A stretch of 64,000 bases of DNA from Gonocerus acuteangulatus (GCA_946811695.1 OX328132.1:96596022-96660021); one strand, 5' to 3'; counted from the stretch's first letter, positions 32,215-44,216 are shown. Numbers and translations are program-made. Notes: a model not told the origin generated them from the sequence alone.

Positions 32215-32254
32215 GCCGACGTTTCGGCTTGAACTTCAAGCCTTCATCAGGGCT
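32215..32254 (-). ncRNA. hammerhead ribozyme (Penelope-like element, minus copy)
   Basis: The minus strand is identical to the plus-strand motif at 35054-35092. CTGATGA is at 32250-32244, followed by a 7-bp stem II and GAAAC ending at 32221, then GTC (32220-32218). All core residues are conserved. Confidence 0.8.
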
Positions 32255-32289
32255 GTAAAAAACAAGTAGGACGGATGTAATACTGAAAT

Positions 32290-32325
32290 ATACATATATA
32301 TATATATATGCCTACATACACAAAT

Positions 32326-32373
<48 letters not shown>
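32290..32373. repeat. (TA)n tracts with gcctacatacacaaatac spacer
   Basis: Two TA runs (about 32290-32310 and 32331-32373), each followed by the spacer gcctacatacacaaatac. The mirror arrangement at 34847-35012 is longer, which accounts for the length difference between arms. Confidence 0.9.
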
Positions 32374-32376
<3 letters not shown>

Positions 32377-32803
32377 TACATACACAAATACACATACATA
32401 TATGGAAAAAGACAAAACATAAAATACTAGAACATAATATATAGAAGAACAATGTGCTCTAGAAGTGTTTGGATTATTAGGAAAACAGATATAAGAATAA
32501 CAGATTACATATTAGATTAGATATAAGAATAACAATATGGGCTTACCGATGGGAAGATAGAGAACTATTCCTCACAAATGCGGGATCATTTCTGACAGTT
32601 AATACAGGGAAACATAGGAAGAAAGGAGGTGGTGAGGGGGGGGGGGGGGGGGGGTTCTGGACCACCCAATGGACAGAGAACATAGAAGAAAGAAAGAGCG
32701 GCGAAAGCGGCAAAGTACAGTAAGGGGTCATAAAGTCATAAAATGTTGTGTTAATGGAAAGGGAGGCAGGTATAAAGGGCTATATTGCAGGCGGTATATG
32801 GGA

Positions 32804-33981
32804 TTAGGATGGAGTTTTTAATAAATGGAAAATGTTGGAGTAGGTAGAGGAGATGACTTCTTTGTCAATTTTGTCATTAACTGGGTTATTTTCTAGGTGG
32901 ATAAAAATTGATTCGGAAAGGAGGCGTTTGTCTTCGTTGGATTCAGTGGAAAGGATGGAGTATTGGTCAAAACCAAAGTCATGTCCGTCTGTGATGGCAT
33001 GTCTAGTTAAAGCTGTCTTTATGTCTTTATTCCGTATATCGTTTTTGTGGTTGTTGATACGTTTTCTTACTGGGTTTTTAGTCTGTCCAATGTACGCACT
33101 CGGGCTCGTCCTTGGAGGGACTGGGTAAACCGGTACTCCTCCTCGGTACTGAGGGGCGTCGCCATGCGCCACCGAGCGGGTCCACAAGGTTGCGGATAGT
33201 GGCACGGGCTACAGATATGTAGCCTAGGGGCTTTATGCCTTCCCGGACAGCTTGGCAATTACAGGCACGGGTCCTGCCCTCCCTGAGAGATCGGGATAAG
33301 TCCCCCCCTGTATCTCTCCTGGAAGGAAACCGTAGGGGGTGCTTTTAACACTTCCGGGCCAGTGACCATTCTGGTGCTAAGGGGCTCATGGCACCCTTGT
33401 TTTGGTCATGAGTTCCCAAAATGGTACTACGGTTGGGTTGGTGGCAGGAATCACGTTGTGGTTGCCTGTCGTGCGTAGTGGTCATATGGTTGGATGCTCC
33501 GCTGCAGAGTAGCCAGAATTTGGAGGTGTTCTGAATTGAGCGAGACTCATGCGCTCTGCAGAGGGCGGAAGCGACAATAGTAGGCGGCCCTTCCCGAGGG
33601 CCGTCTTGCGATCTCCCATGGACAGCGAAAGACCCCATGGGGGATCGCAGGGAAGCCCTCATCTCAGTGAGCGTTAGTAAGGATTGTGTGTTAAGGGAGA
33701 GGCTTAGTGAGGGCTCATAACGCTAAGTACAGGTCTCTTTCCGTTTCCACTTTCTGGCGCGCGCACACCTGTCCAATGTACGCACTATTGCAGTTGGGTG
33801 TGATGCAAGGAATTCTGTAGACTACATTGGTCCTGTCTTTTTGTGGGATAGGGTCTTTAAGAGTCGTATGTAAGTTTTTCAGTTTGTTCTGTGTCGATAG
33901 TCCTAGTTTTAGAGTGGGGAATGTATCGCGTAGGGATTTTTGGATTTTTTCTGTGAGGTTTGGGATATATGGGAGGCCTCT
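32804..33981 (-). pseudogene. Penelope-like polyprotein C-terminus (GIY-YIG), split by an insertion
   Basis: Minus copy. The part from about 33981 to 33770 reads LPYIPNLTEKIQKSLRDTF and on to NVVYRIPC and AYIGQ. It is then interrupted by a 669-bp insertion. Coding resumes at 33097 with TKNPVRKRINNHKNDI and ends at 32804 with IFHLLKTPS. Without the insertion it would match the plus copy. The reverse-transcriptase domain upstream is absent (5' truncation). Confidence 0.85.
33083..33787. mobile_element. unclassified GC-rich insertion with 18-bp target duplication
   Basis: Positions 33101-33769 (669 bp, clearly GC-richer than the surroundings) interrupt the Penelope-like coding sequence. They are flanked by ctgtccaatgtacgcact on both sides (33083-33100 and 33770-33787). 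A duplication this long suggests target-primed (non-LTR) insertion, but no poly(A), tRNA boxes, TIR or coding domain is recognised. Minus-strand text includes TGGTGGCGCATGGCGACG-like 5' UTR/3' UTR-type sequence of uncertain origin. Confidence 0.7.
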
Positions 33982-34420
33982 GGATACATTCCCCACTCTA
34001 AAACTAGGTCTATCGACACAGAACAAACTGAAAAACTTACATACGACTCTTAAAGACCCTATCCCACAAAAAGACAGGACCAATGTAGTCTACAGAATTC
34101 CTTGCATCACACCCAACTGCAATAGTACGTACATTGGACAGACTAAAAACCCAGTAAGAAAACGTATCAACAACCACAAAAACGATATACGGAATAAAGA
34201 CATAAAGACAGCTTTAACTAGACATGCCATCACAGACGGACATGACTTTGGTTTTGACCAATACTCCATCCTTTCCACTGAATCCAACGAAGACAAACGC
34301 CTCCTTTCCGAATCAATTTTTATCCACCTGGAAAATAACCCAGTTAATGACAAAATTGACAAAGAAGTCATCTCCTCTACCTACTCCAACATTTTCCATT
34401 TATTAAAAACTCCATCCTAA
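33981..34420 (+). pseudogene. Penelope-like polyprotein C-terminus with GIY-YIG endonuclease
   Basis: Plus copy. The open frame (from 33827, but element-derived only after the inversion junction at about 33981) contains the linker TFPTLKLGLSTQNKLKNL. The GIY-YIG nuclease core follows: NVVYRIPC (34082 on), Cys-rich CITPNC, TYIGQT (34127 on), the Arg-bearing helix VRKRINNHKND, and the metal-binding Glu region LLSESIFIHLENNP. It ends IFHLLKTPS. Penelope-like elements use this nuclease to nick target DNA for RT priming. The RT domain is missing, so this is a 5'-truncated fragment. The domain residues themselves look intact. Confidence 0.85.
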
Positions 34421-34842
34421 TCCCATATACCGCCTGCAATATAGCCCTTTATACCTGCCTCCCTTTCCATTAACACAACATTTTATGACTTTATGACCCC
34501 TTACTGTACTTTGCCGCTTTCGCCGCTCTTTCTTTCATCTTCTATGTTCTCTGTCCATTGGGTGGTCCAGAACCCCCCCCCCCTCACCAACTCCTTTCTT
34601 CCTATGTTTCCCTGTATTAACTGTCAGAAATGATCCCGCATTTGTGAGGAATAGTTCTCTATCTTCCCATCGGTAAGCCCATATTGTTATTCTTATATCT
34701 AATCTAATATGTAATCTGTTATTCTTATATCTGTTTTCCTAATAATCCAAACACTTCTAGAGCACATTGTTCTTCTATATATTATGTTCTAGTATTTTAT
34801 GTTTTGTCTTTTTCCATATATGTATGTGTATTTGTGTATGTA

Positions 34843-35019
<177 letters not shown>

Positions 35020-35053
35020 TTCAGTATTACATCCGTCCTACTTGTTTTTTACA

Positions 35054-35092
35054 GCCCTGATGAAGGCTTGAAGTTCAAGCCGAAACGTCGGC
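35054..35092 (+). ncRNA. hammerhead ribozyme (Penelope-like element, plus copy)
   Basis: GCC; CTGATGA (35057-35063); stem II GGCTTGA paired with TCAAGCC around AGT (35065-35081); GAAA (35082-35085); CGTC (35086-35089); GGC pairing with the first GCC as stem I. ACGU is self-complementary, giving the minimal stem III typical of Penelope-like hammerheads that work as dimers. Predicted cleavage is after C35089. Hammerheads in Penelope-like terminal repeats are established; activity here is inferred from the conserved core. Confidence 0.85.
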
Positions 35093-35166
35093 ACAATAAA
35101 ACCATTTTTATGATAAAATGTAGTTTTATTAAGTAGCAGTGACCGAACCCCGACAATCCCTACCTT

Positions 35167-35633
35167 AAAACTTTTTATGTCTGTTAATAAAATATTTTAT
35201 TCTAACCCTTCCTTAACTCCAAACGTAACCAAAATTTCAACATATTAGTTTTGATGAAAGTAGAACATGCAGAAAATTTTTCAACTGAATCCCATGATTC
35301 TAAGTACCCAAACCAAAAACGGTATTCAAAAACTATTTTTCCAATTTTCTCAAAAACGGTTAAAGCTATCGCGTTGAAAATGGTTTCATTCGTTTTCCTA
35401 GCCCAGGAAGCATATAAAACGAGTACTTACAAGCTTATGAACTCAAAAACGTAAGCGTTACGATTTTTTTTGCGCGAATTTCGCCCCAAACGCCATCTTA
35501 CAGTGAGCGGATTCTGCTGGTTAACGAACTTGACCTTTCAAATTAGACGAAAGATTTTTGTACCAAATTTCATCAAAATCGGACCATTCGTCTAGGAGCT
35601 ACAGAGCGAACAGACAAATATATATATAAATAA

Positions 35634-35709
<76 letters not shown>

Positions 35710-35850
35710 TCAAATTTGAACCACCATTATTTTCGGTCTCTAGGGGTTCTGAAACGCGAAATTTTCTATTCGGCACTTCCGGATTGTTTCATTGTATCAA
35801 CCTTATAAGCGGGGTTCCTCCCTATGGGGGAGGGAGGAACCGCGCTAAAA
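35167..35850 (+). mobile_element. Helentron-like copy C, right part
   Basis: Resumes after the Penelope-like insertion with ctttttatgtctgttaat. It runs through gcgcgaatttcgccccaaac, ttctgctggttaacgaac, gcgaacagacaaa, (TA)n 35616-35709 and the terminal hairpin (35814-35823 with 35831-35840), ending CGCGCTAA at 35848. Confidence 0.7.
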
Positions 35851-36192
35851 CACTTTTTTCTTCAATGCCTCAATCATTGGGAAAAGGCATTATCCTATTT
35901 TCTTTGCCGCGACATCAATAAATTGTGCCGACAAGGTTCTGGACGGAGAGGCCGATCTTAATGCTGTTTATAAAGAAACTTGTTGGGAAACAGTTCTGGG
36001 AAAGCCTATTTCACTCATTCATCGATTATTGACCAAACTACGTTCATGCGAAGCTGAGTATACATCCATATGAAGTCATTAAACTCTAAAATAATGTTAA
36101 CCTAATGAAAAATTATTTCGAAAGCTGAGTATGTGATATAAATATTATTATTGAATAATAATACTGTAATTGCAAATTTTGTTTTCATAATA
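35851..36192. other. no recognisable feature
   Basis: A short spacer between Helentron-like copies C and B, without coding evidence. Confidence 0.6.
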
Positions 36193-38965
36193 TAAAAAAA
36201 AGTCCGACTCGCAGGAACTGCATCATCTTAGCGCGGTTCCGTTCTTATCCGAAGTGCGATTAGGAAAGGAATAGTAGCTGCTATTGGTAGGTTTTGATCT
36301 TTCGTTAAAAATATAAAATAAAATCTCAAAGAGAAGGAAGCTTAAAGAGCCACATCATCGCGACGCTTACTCTAGGAAAACTCTATTACCAATATGATTC
36401 TTATTTTCTCAGCTTTAATGAAATACTCATTCCACCGTTAAATAAACTTAAAAATAAAAGTGAGGTAAAAAGTGACAAAAACCCGTTTAAAATAACAAAT
36501 CTAACACTTTCGTAGTTTTAAGCACTTACTTCTCCGACTGACATTGCCCCATCGAAATTTGCTTCAGAATCTTTTTTTTAGAGAATTTAGTAAGCTTTTG
36601 AATGGTTATATCGTACTTCCCACGATTTCTTAACTGTTTTGAAGATATTAAGGGGGGGAAATGGTGCTAATACCTACCGATAGCTGCTATATTCCTTCAC
36701 TAATCGCACTTGAGATAAGAACGGAACCGCGCTAAGATGAAGCAGTTCCTGCGGGTCGGACTTTTTTTTTGTCAGACAAATTAATGTGTTATGTTTATAG
36801 TATAATATAAATATTATGTTTATAAGAAGAGCAAATCACTTTAATTGCGGTGTAAAATATTGTTGCTAGCTAAATCTAAGTATTAAATAAGCTCATAAGG
36901 AAAAAATGGTGCTAATGACTCAGATTTCGATACACCATAAAAGAAAAAAAAATTAAGGACAATATACAAAGATTCCGAAGTATTTCATGTCTGTTAATAA
37001 AATATTTTATTCTAATCCCAATAACGCAACACTTATACACAAATAAACTTTTTTTAGGTATCTATTTAATACGTATAAAATAAGATTATAATGAGCAATC
37101 CGCTGTGGCATACACCAAGTACTACCACCGTGTGGAGTGCAACTAGTATAAACCGGCACGTCAGTACCACTGTGGTATGTAAACAGCGGCTGTTCTGATA
37201 CTGGCAAAAATTAGAAATCCTACATTCCTACAGTTGTTTGGAGGCTTATCTTTATGACCCTAGAAAGGAACTTACAGATGACGAGGGTCCACTGGGCGAT
37301 ACCTGTACTGGGAATGCACTTCACCCTAAGCCTCCTAGCTCCTCACCTTTGAATTCATATGATTTCGTTCAATGAATTTAAAAAAAAAAAATTAATAAAT
37401 AGATAAAAACTTCTGAAAATAGGGAATACCAAAAACAATTCTAAAGAACGAAATCAACACCAGTACAGTAATCTAGATATTCATAGGGCATCTTCGAATT
37501 CCAAGGTACCGTTGAAACAAAATATTGTTTCTATATATACGTATCCTGTTTTATTGACTAATACATTTGACTACTATAAGCAATCACAAAAATAACGAGC
37601 AGTGAAAAAAAAAACTGTAGGAAACACACAAAAAGATTCGTTCAAATGAACGAAATTACCTATGTTTTAAGCACTTATTTCTCCAAATATGACCATCCCA
37701 TCGCAAATGTCTTCAAAACATTTATTGTAGAAAATTTAGTTACCTTTCGAATGGTAATCTTTTGCTTGCCAAGATTCAAAACCGTTTTCGTGGTATTAAT
37801 GAAAATATACGAAGTTCCCAAAACTTTTCATGTCTAAAAATGAAATATTTTATTTTAATCCTTCCTTTACTCCAAACGTAACCAAATTTTCAACATATTA
37901 GTTTTGATAAAATTCAAACATGCAGAAAATGTTTCAACTGAAGCCCATGATTCTAAGTACAAAAATCAAAGACAAAAGAACAGTTCGAATAAGCGAAATC
38001 AATTACTTTAAAGATTTAAGCACTTATTTCTCCGATTGACATCGCCTAATCAAAACATTCATTAGAACCTTTTTTGTAGAGCATTTAGTAAGCATTCTAA
38101 TGGTAATCTTTTGTTTACCAAGATTCTCAACCTTTTTCGAGATATTAAGGAAAGTATACAAAGTTACCAAAACTTTTCATGTCTGTTCATAAAATATTTT
38201 ATTCTAACCCTTCCTTAACCCCAAACGTAACATAACTTTCAACATATTAGTTTTAATGAAAGTAGAACATACAGATAATGTTTCAACTGAAGCCCATGAT
38301 TCTAAGTACTAAAATCAAAGACAAAAAGAACAGTTCGAATAAGCGAAATCAATTACTTTAATGTTTTAAGCACTTATTTCTCCGATTGACATCGCCTAAT
38401 CAAAACTTTCATTAGAACCTTTATTGTAGAGCATTTAGTAAGCATTCTAATGGTAATCTTTTGTTTACCAAGATTCTCAACCTTTTTCGAGATATTAAGG
38501 AAAGTATACAAAGTTACCAAAACGTTTCATGTCTGTTCATAAAATATTTTATTCTAACCCTTCCTTGACTCCAAACGTAACATAACTTTCAACATATTAT
38601 TTTTAATGAAAGTAGAACATACAGATAATGTTTCAACTGAATCGCGTGATTCTAAGTACCCAAACCAAAAACGGTATTCAAAAACTATTTTTCCAAATTT
38701 CTCGAAAACGGTTAAAGCTATCGCCTTGAAAATGGTTTCATTCGTTTTCCTAGCCCAAGAAGCCTATAAAAAGAGTACTTACAAGCTTATGAACTCAAAA
38801 ACGTAAGCGTTACGATTTTTTCTGCGCGAATTTCGCCCCAAACGCCATCTTCCAGTGGGCGGATTTTGCTGGTTAACGAACTTGATCCTTCATATTGGAC
38901 GACTGATTTTTGTACCAAATTTCATCAAAATCGGACCATCAGGGAAGCCAGAAATGAGCGAACAG

Positions 38966-39024
<59 letters not shown>

Positions 39025-39162
39025 AATTTGAACCACCGTTATTTTCGGTCTCTAGGGGTTCTGAAACGCGAAATTTTCTTGTCGGCACTTCCGGATTGTT
39101 CCATTGTATCAACCTTATAAGCGGGGTTCCTCCCTATGGGGGAGGGAGGAACCGCGCTAAAA
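36193..39162 (+). mobile_element. Helentron/DINE-like element, copy B (most complete)
   Basis: Same structure as copy A. Start: (A)nGTCCGACTCGCAGGAACTG. The 5' subterminal motif TTAGCGCGGTTCC (36228-36240) is the exact inverse of GGAACCGCGCTAA at the 3' end (39148-39160). The 5' module has inverted repeats of about 90 bp (36201 to about 36292 and 36671 to 36762). Two adjacent 350-bp units (starting near 37991 and 38341) replace the single one in copy A. Then come the gcgcgaatttcgcccc block, gaacagacaaa, (TA)n 38970-39021 and the terminal hairpin (39126-39135 with 39143-39152). The small frames shared with copy A (for example 66 codons at 37007-37207) are conserved only because the copies are recent. 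Confidence 0.65.
36201..36762. repeat. 0.56-kb module with ~90-bp terminal inverted repeats (copy B)
   Basis: Left gtccgactcgcaggaactgc and ttagcgcggttccgttct are mirrored by right agaacggaaccgcgctaa and cagttcctgcgggtcggac. Related ends occur alone at 42715-42768, 45692 and 46190. Confidence 0.75.
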
Positions 39163-39169
39163 GACCCGA

Positions 39170-39712
39170 GCCCTCTTTAGAAGAAATACCCAGTGAACAT
39201 AAAAAAACACTTCCTTCTGGGAAACATGCCCTTAAGAATAACATAGAAATATCTAATAGTAACTAAATGTCCACAAATCATTTATATGTATATATATATA
39301 TATAACAAAATTCAGTCTTCCCACAAATTTTCTTTATTTTGCACTATGCCTTTCAACACAAATGTGCCATCATCAGGTGCTGACATGCATGTTCGTTCAT
39401 GTTGTTATAGCATAATGCTGTTCCGGTAGAAGCTCGACAAGCTGTATTCATTTTTTTATGTTTTCCGGTAGTGGGGTTGCTTAATTCCAGAAGGTGAAAC
39501 AAGTGGGAACACTGAATTTTGATTCAGTGTTCCCACTACCGGAAAACATAAAAAAATTAATACAGCTTGTCGAGCTTCTACCGGAACAGCATTATGCTGT
39601 AACAACATAAACGAACATGCATGCCAGCACCTGATGATGGCACATTTGTGTTGAAAGGCCTAGTGCAAAATAAAGAAAATTTGTGGGAAGGCTGAATTTT
39701 GTTTCACCTTCT

Positions 39713-39768
<56 letters not shown>

Positions 39769-39895
39769 GATTTGTGAACATTTAGTTACTATTAGATATT
39801 TCTATGTTATTCTTAAGGAACATGTTTCCCAGAATGAAGTGTTTTTTTTATGTTCACTGGGTAATTTATTTCTTCTAAAGAGGGCCCTTGAAAAA
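39170..39895. mobile_element. 730-bp palindromic element with hammerhead-like motifs
   Basis: Outer arms (about 39170-39296 and 39766-39895) and inner arms (about 39304-39478 and 39533-39700) are inverted copies. The centre is an extra perfect 15-bp hairpin (39502-39516 with 39523-39537). (TA)n sits between outer and inner arms: short on the left (39290-39303), long on the right (39716-39766). The inner arms read as one repeat-bounded unit (gtgggaa...ctgaattttg) copied in inverse. No coding sequence. Confidence 0.8.
39629..39660 (+). ncRNA. hammerhead-like motif (degenerate)
   Basis: CTGATGA (39631-39637), stem II GGCAC with GTGTT (two G-U pairs), GAAA (39653-39656). The NUH cleavage triplet and stem III are not recognisable (ggcc follows). 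An inverse copy of the same motif lies at about 39347-39378 on the minus strand. Probably an inactive remnant. Confidence 0.5.
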
Positions 39896-41880
39896 ATAAA
39901 CCATAGAATAAATAGTCTGATTTATTTTAGTTCTTCGAAAATTAAAAGAAATCTGCATTTGCCGGTCGATTCTTTTGTTCAAGGTTCGTAATTAGAAAAT
40001 ATTTTAAAATTAACCAGAAAAGAGAGACTCTTGAAAAAGTGGGCGTGAGTACAATAAGCTATTATGACCGAAATCCAATTTTTCAGGGCTTTGTTTTGTT
40101 TTTTGTGCTTTTTTTTTTTTACTCCCTTATATACTATAAGGAAGCTGACATCCCCAAGCAAGTCAATTTTTTAAAACTATTTTATGTATATTTTCATGAC
40201 AACCTCTATATGTTTCATACATGAAAGCAAAACCTAAAAGATCCAGCTGAACAATATCCTAAAGCCGGAAAGAGAAATTCTATTTCTTCTCAAAGGCTTC
40301 AGCTCTTTCCATGGAAAGGAAATCTGAAACTAATTAGTGTAACAGGGATCTGCGTGCATGAAAATTTACTTTCTCGCCAATCAAATATGTCTCCGCCTTA
40401 AGCCCTGTAATTTTTAAACCCTTTGAAGCTCAATTTTCAATATAATCGTTTAAAAAAGGCCTTTGTTTTAAATTAAAATGTTTATTTAAAAAATGAACTC
40501 TTTTGGTTCTAATAAAATATATAATCAAACCTGACTTATTAAACTTTCTGGGAGTTTCCTGCAAATGTTACCTAATAGTAAAATAATTCAAAATTTCTCA
40601 TTAATGGAACGACTCAATTAAATTTTACTTTACCATCGATTATAGCTGAATATAGGACAGAGCATTATCTAAATAATTGTAGATTTTCTGTTCACATTAA
40701 TTAGTTACTTCCTCGCACATACTTCCTAATCCTACAGCCCTACATATCAAGCCGCTCCTTCCAAATAAGATCTGGTTCCACATTGTCCAATTCCCCTCCT
40801 ACTTGGCAGTATTCTCGGACCTATCCTATGGTTTTACTTTATTATTGTACAGATGTTAAATAAAGGTGTTTAGAAGGAAAAATTAATTTCGTTTAGAGCC
40901 TTCTGCTCAAATTCAGGAACGTAAATATGCTTTACGTCCACCCGACAAACCTATGTAATGTACTGTATAACATACAGTCTTCTTTCTCGTACATGGCCAC
41001 CGCGCATGCGCGAACGTCAGCGGGCACTTTTTTGTAACGTTTTTTTAAGTTTAGTCATTGCTAAAGCATATTTATGCTAAAAAAAAACAAACAATTAGTT
41101 GCTGTTCATAGCACTCCAATATGCAGAATGTCCCCCTTATTTCTGTTATAAGGCCTTTAAAAAAAATATATATTAAAAATATGTTTTATCCCCCACCCCC
41201 TCTACCCACCTTATTCGACTCCCCCCAAAAAACAACAAAAATCTTCATGATCGAAAAAAAAACTGACGCCATGTAAAACTGCAGGCTTAACATAATTTAT
41301 AAAACACGAAACAAAAAAAAACCTTTCAATCCACTATATATTTGTCAAATACCACTAACTCACTGACCAGCCCAAACCACTTGGCAGAAAAATTTGAAAT
41401 TTTGCATGGACTCTCCCTTTAGAACGTAAACACTCGCTAAGAAAGGATTTTTTGATATTCAAATTTTTAAGTATTTTTAGAGGGGTTTGAATTTTGAGTT
41501 GGTTTTTAAGTGAGCAGAATGCGTCGTTAGGACGATAACAGGTCAGCTGTTACCGTACTATATCTATTTCATAGTATTATTTTTAATTGAGGTTAATTTC
41601 AACGATGATCGCAGACCTTGAATTACTAGAAATAAACATTGATTTGTCCCCCATAGAGTTTACACTATACCTGGTGATGGGCCAGGTAAAGATATCCTGA
41701 ACCCTTGCACAGCCTCCTCACCCATCAGAATCTCCAGTCAGAACACTTCTTGGTAATGCTCGCAAAGTAATTAGCTAGTTCTTAATAAAAACAAATTTTC
41801 AATTCTTAAAACATTTTAATTTATCACTGGACTGCAAACATGTTTATAAAATAACTATTTCTTACGCTAACAATTCCTAA
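39896..41880. other. no recognisable feature
   Basis: AT-rich. The segment at 40990-41030 is locally GC-richer (accgcgcatgcgcgaac). No supported gene. Confidence 0.55.
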
Positions 41881-41883
41881 TAA

Positions 41884-42240
41884 TCAATTTAAACACTGTT
41901 TAAAGTTTTGGCCCCCTGCAGTCATAAGCATCGCGCATTGACAGACTGGACGGCTCTGCCGTAATCTGTCCAAAGGACCATCTGATGTGAAGGATAAGGT
42001 GCTCCCTTGAGCCAATGAGCTCCTTGTAGACCAAATCTTTAATTTGTACCCATGCGAAGAAATCCAACAGCGTGAGATCTGAAAATCGAGCCGGCCAAGG
42101 TACCGACCCACCACGTCCTATCCTACGCCCAGGATTGTCCCACAAATTTCAGACGGCTCTTCCGTAGTGGGCTGTACAACTGCCGACTTGGAACCATCTT
42201 CCCAATCTGTGACAAAAGGAACTCCTCCAAGATCAACGAC
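41884..42240 (-). pseudogene. mariner/Tc1-superfamily transposase fragment
   Basis: The minus-strand frames include RIGRGGSVPWPARFSDLTLL, then DFFAWVQIKDLVYKELI. This is a decayed version of the conserved IGRGGPI.WPPRSPDLTPLDFFLW region, which carries one of the catalytic acidic residues of DDE/D transposases. Upstream (42145-42240) further decayed coding lies in two frames, with stops. The DNA-binding domain and terminal repeats were not found. Non-functional. Confidence 0.8.
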
Positions 42241-42714
42241 AGTTTATTATCAAAGAATTTGTGGAAAGTCACTCCTATATTTGGGGGGGGGGGGGGGTTA
42301 AATAAGTTTTATTTTTTAAATTAAATTAACGGGTAAATTATATTCCAGTAAAACACGTTAAATCCAAAACATTTTGGTATTATACATTTTTGTATTGACT
42401 TATAGAGCCTTCTTTAAGAATGAGAGAGATGGAGAATTGAGTAATTTCCACTTCTGTGTAAGTTGGCTACTGTCAGTTTATTGTTCCTTGTTTTGGAAAA
42501 GAGCTTTCCGAGCGGAATTTAACGATGCGGTGTGAGTATTTTTGACTACTGTACTTCTGTCGGTTTCCTTCTGTTGAACATTTTTTTTTTCTCTGTTAAG
42601 CTCATTTTTTTTTCTTTTTTCAATATCATTTAACGGTAAAATGAGAAAAGTATTTTTCAGAAAATATCAAACAAAACAAACTAATAACGAATACTAGTCC
42701 TTTACAAATGTTAC

Positions 42715-42768
42715 TACTGATAAGAACCGAAATGCGCTAAGATGACGCTGTGAGTCGGACTTTTGTTA
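42715..42768 (-). repeat. isolated end of the Helentron-like 5' module
   Basis: gataagaaccgaaatgcgc, taagatgacgctgtgagtcggactttt: a diverged, inverted copy of the gtccgac...ttagcgcggttcc end. From 42769 to 44216 no feature is recognised. Confidence 0.55.
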
Positions 42769-44216
42769 ATTCGATTTAGGGACCACCCTTTAATTAATCC
42801 AGAAAATAGTAATTGTCTAGATTGAAGAATTGGTCTGAACTTTTATACTTTCCACCTTTCAAAGAGAGCCAATCTTGAATCTTTTCAAGGAGCTACGAGC
42901 AATGGAGAAATATTGCTCCTATAAACTTTGTAGAAATTCAAGATAAGGCGGGATTACTTCTTGTGAACTTGGGCCGTTGGTAAATTAGATCCCCAACTTC
43001 TCCGCCGATTCTAAGCAGACTCTACAAGCGATTTGCCTTCTTTCAGAGCTCCACAAGTGGAAATGTCTCACTTGAATTCTGTTATTCTTGATCATCAAGT
43101 TAATTAAAAATTATCGACGTCATCATAAACAACCGTAGCTTCGACAGATCGGCAGTCAGATAAATTTATCACAAATGAGGTCTTCGAATGTGTAAAAGTT
43201 ATGATGATCTGGACGGGGACTTGAGGGGCAGAAAACGGGAGGCTTTGTTTGGCTGTGAGTGCTGATGCTGGATTCCTTGAGATGATTGCTCCGGAATCCG
43301 TTGGATCAGCTTATAAGATCCATGCACTGGGATGCCAATTTGCGGCGGTGAGAGTCGACTAATGATGCTAAATTATACCTAATTACTAAGGTAAAATACA
43401 ATTCAATAGGGACTTAAAGTTGATTAAACATTTGATCACTACGACCACGATATTTTTATTGGGGCTAGCGCCACTTTTTCACTCCCTATCGATGTTACAG
43501 TTGGTCGTATAAAGCTCAAGGTATCCCAGAGCGACATACGTAATAAAATATGACTCTATAACTAATGATGGCGTAGGATGTGTAGTAATATACAATACCA
43601 TATCATAAATGTTGTCCCTCTCGAATGTTATTTCTGCCACTATTTGCAGTAACATGAAGTATTATATATTTTGTCTAGTTATTAAATTCAACTAATATCA
43701 ATAGGAAACAATAAATCGTCTATGAGCGATGCCAAAAATGTGTATAACATCCATACGTCCGGTGTTAATTAAAACAAATATTTATGAACATATTTATACA
43801 GGACACTTGGCCATCCGGTGATGGATTAGTTTCCTGTTGGGGTGAGTGAGAGCCAAGCATAAAACCCGTTTATCATTTCCACCTCAGGAACATTTACCTC
43901 ATTTCTGATTATTCCAAGTGATTGTTGATCATATTTTGCAACAGGATTCCAAGGATAATTTTTATTTTACATATTTGATTCTCCCTTTAATTTTATGCGT
44001 CCAACCTATGTATAAGCCCGTCGGTTTGGTATGATTTTTTATTTATCTAATACATACCCCCAAAAAACTAACGTTGAAAAAAAGAGGCCAAGTTCCAGCC
44101 CCTCCCCCCCAAACGGACACCCTAGTGTCCTTATCAGACACATCTTAATTTCATGTCTAACTAATGTCGCCGTCGCCTTACATACATAATTAAATAATAG
44201 ACATGTACATGAAAAT

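Noticed and set aside
32853..33128. Plus-strand frame opposite the Penelope-like C-terminus
   Set aside because: Antisense shadow of the GIY-YIG coding sequence; the mirrored copy at 34090-34371 behaves the same way.
41884..42240. Functional mariner transposase
   Set aside because: Only a short piece of the catalytic region in two frames with stops; no DNA-binding domain or TIR found.
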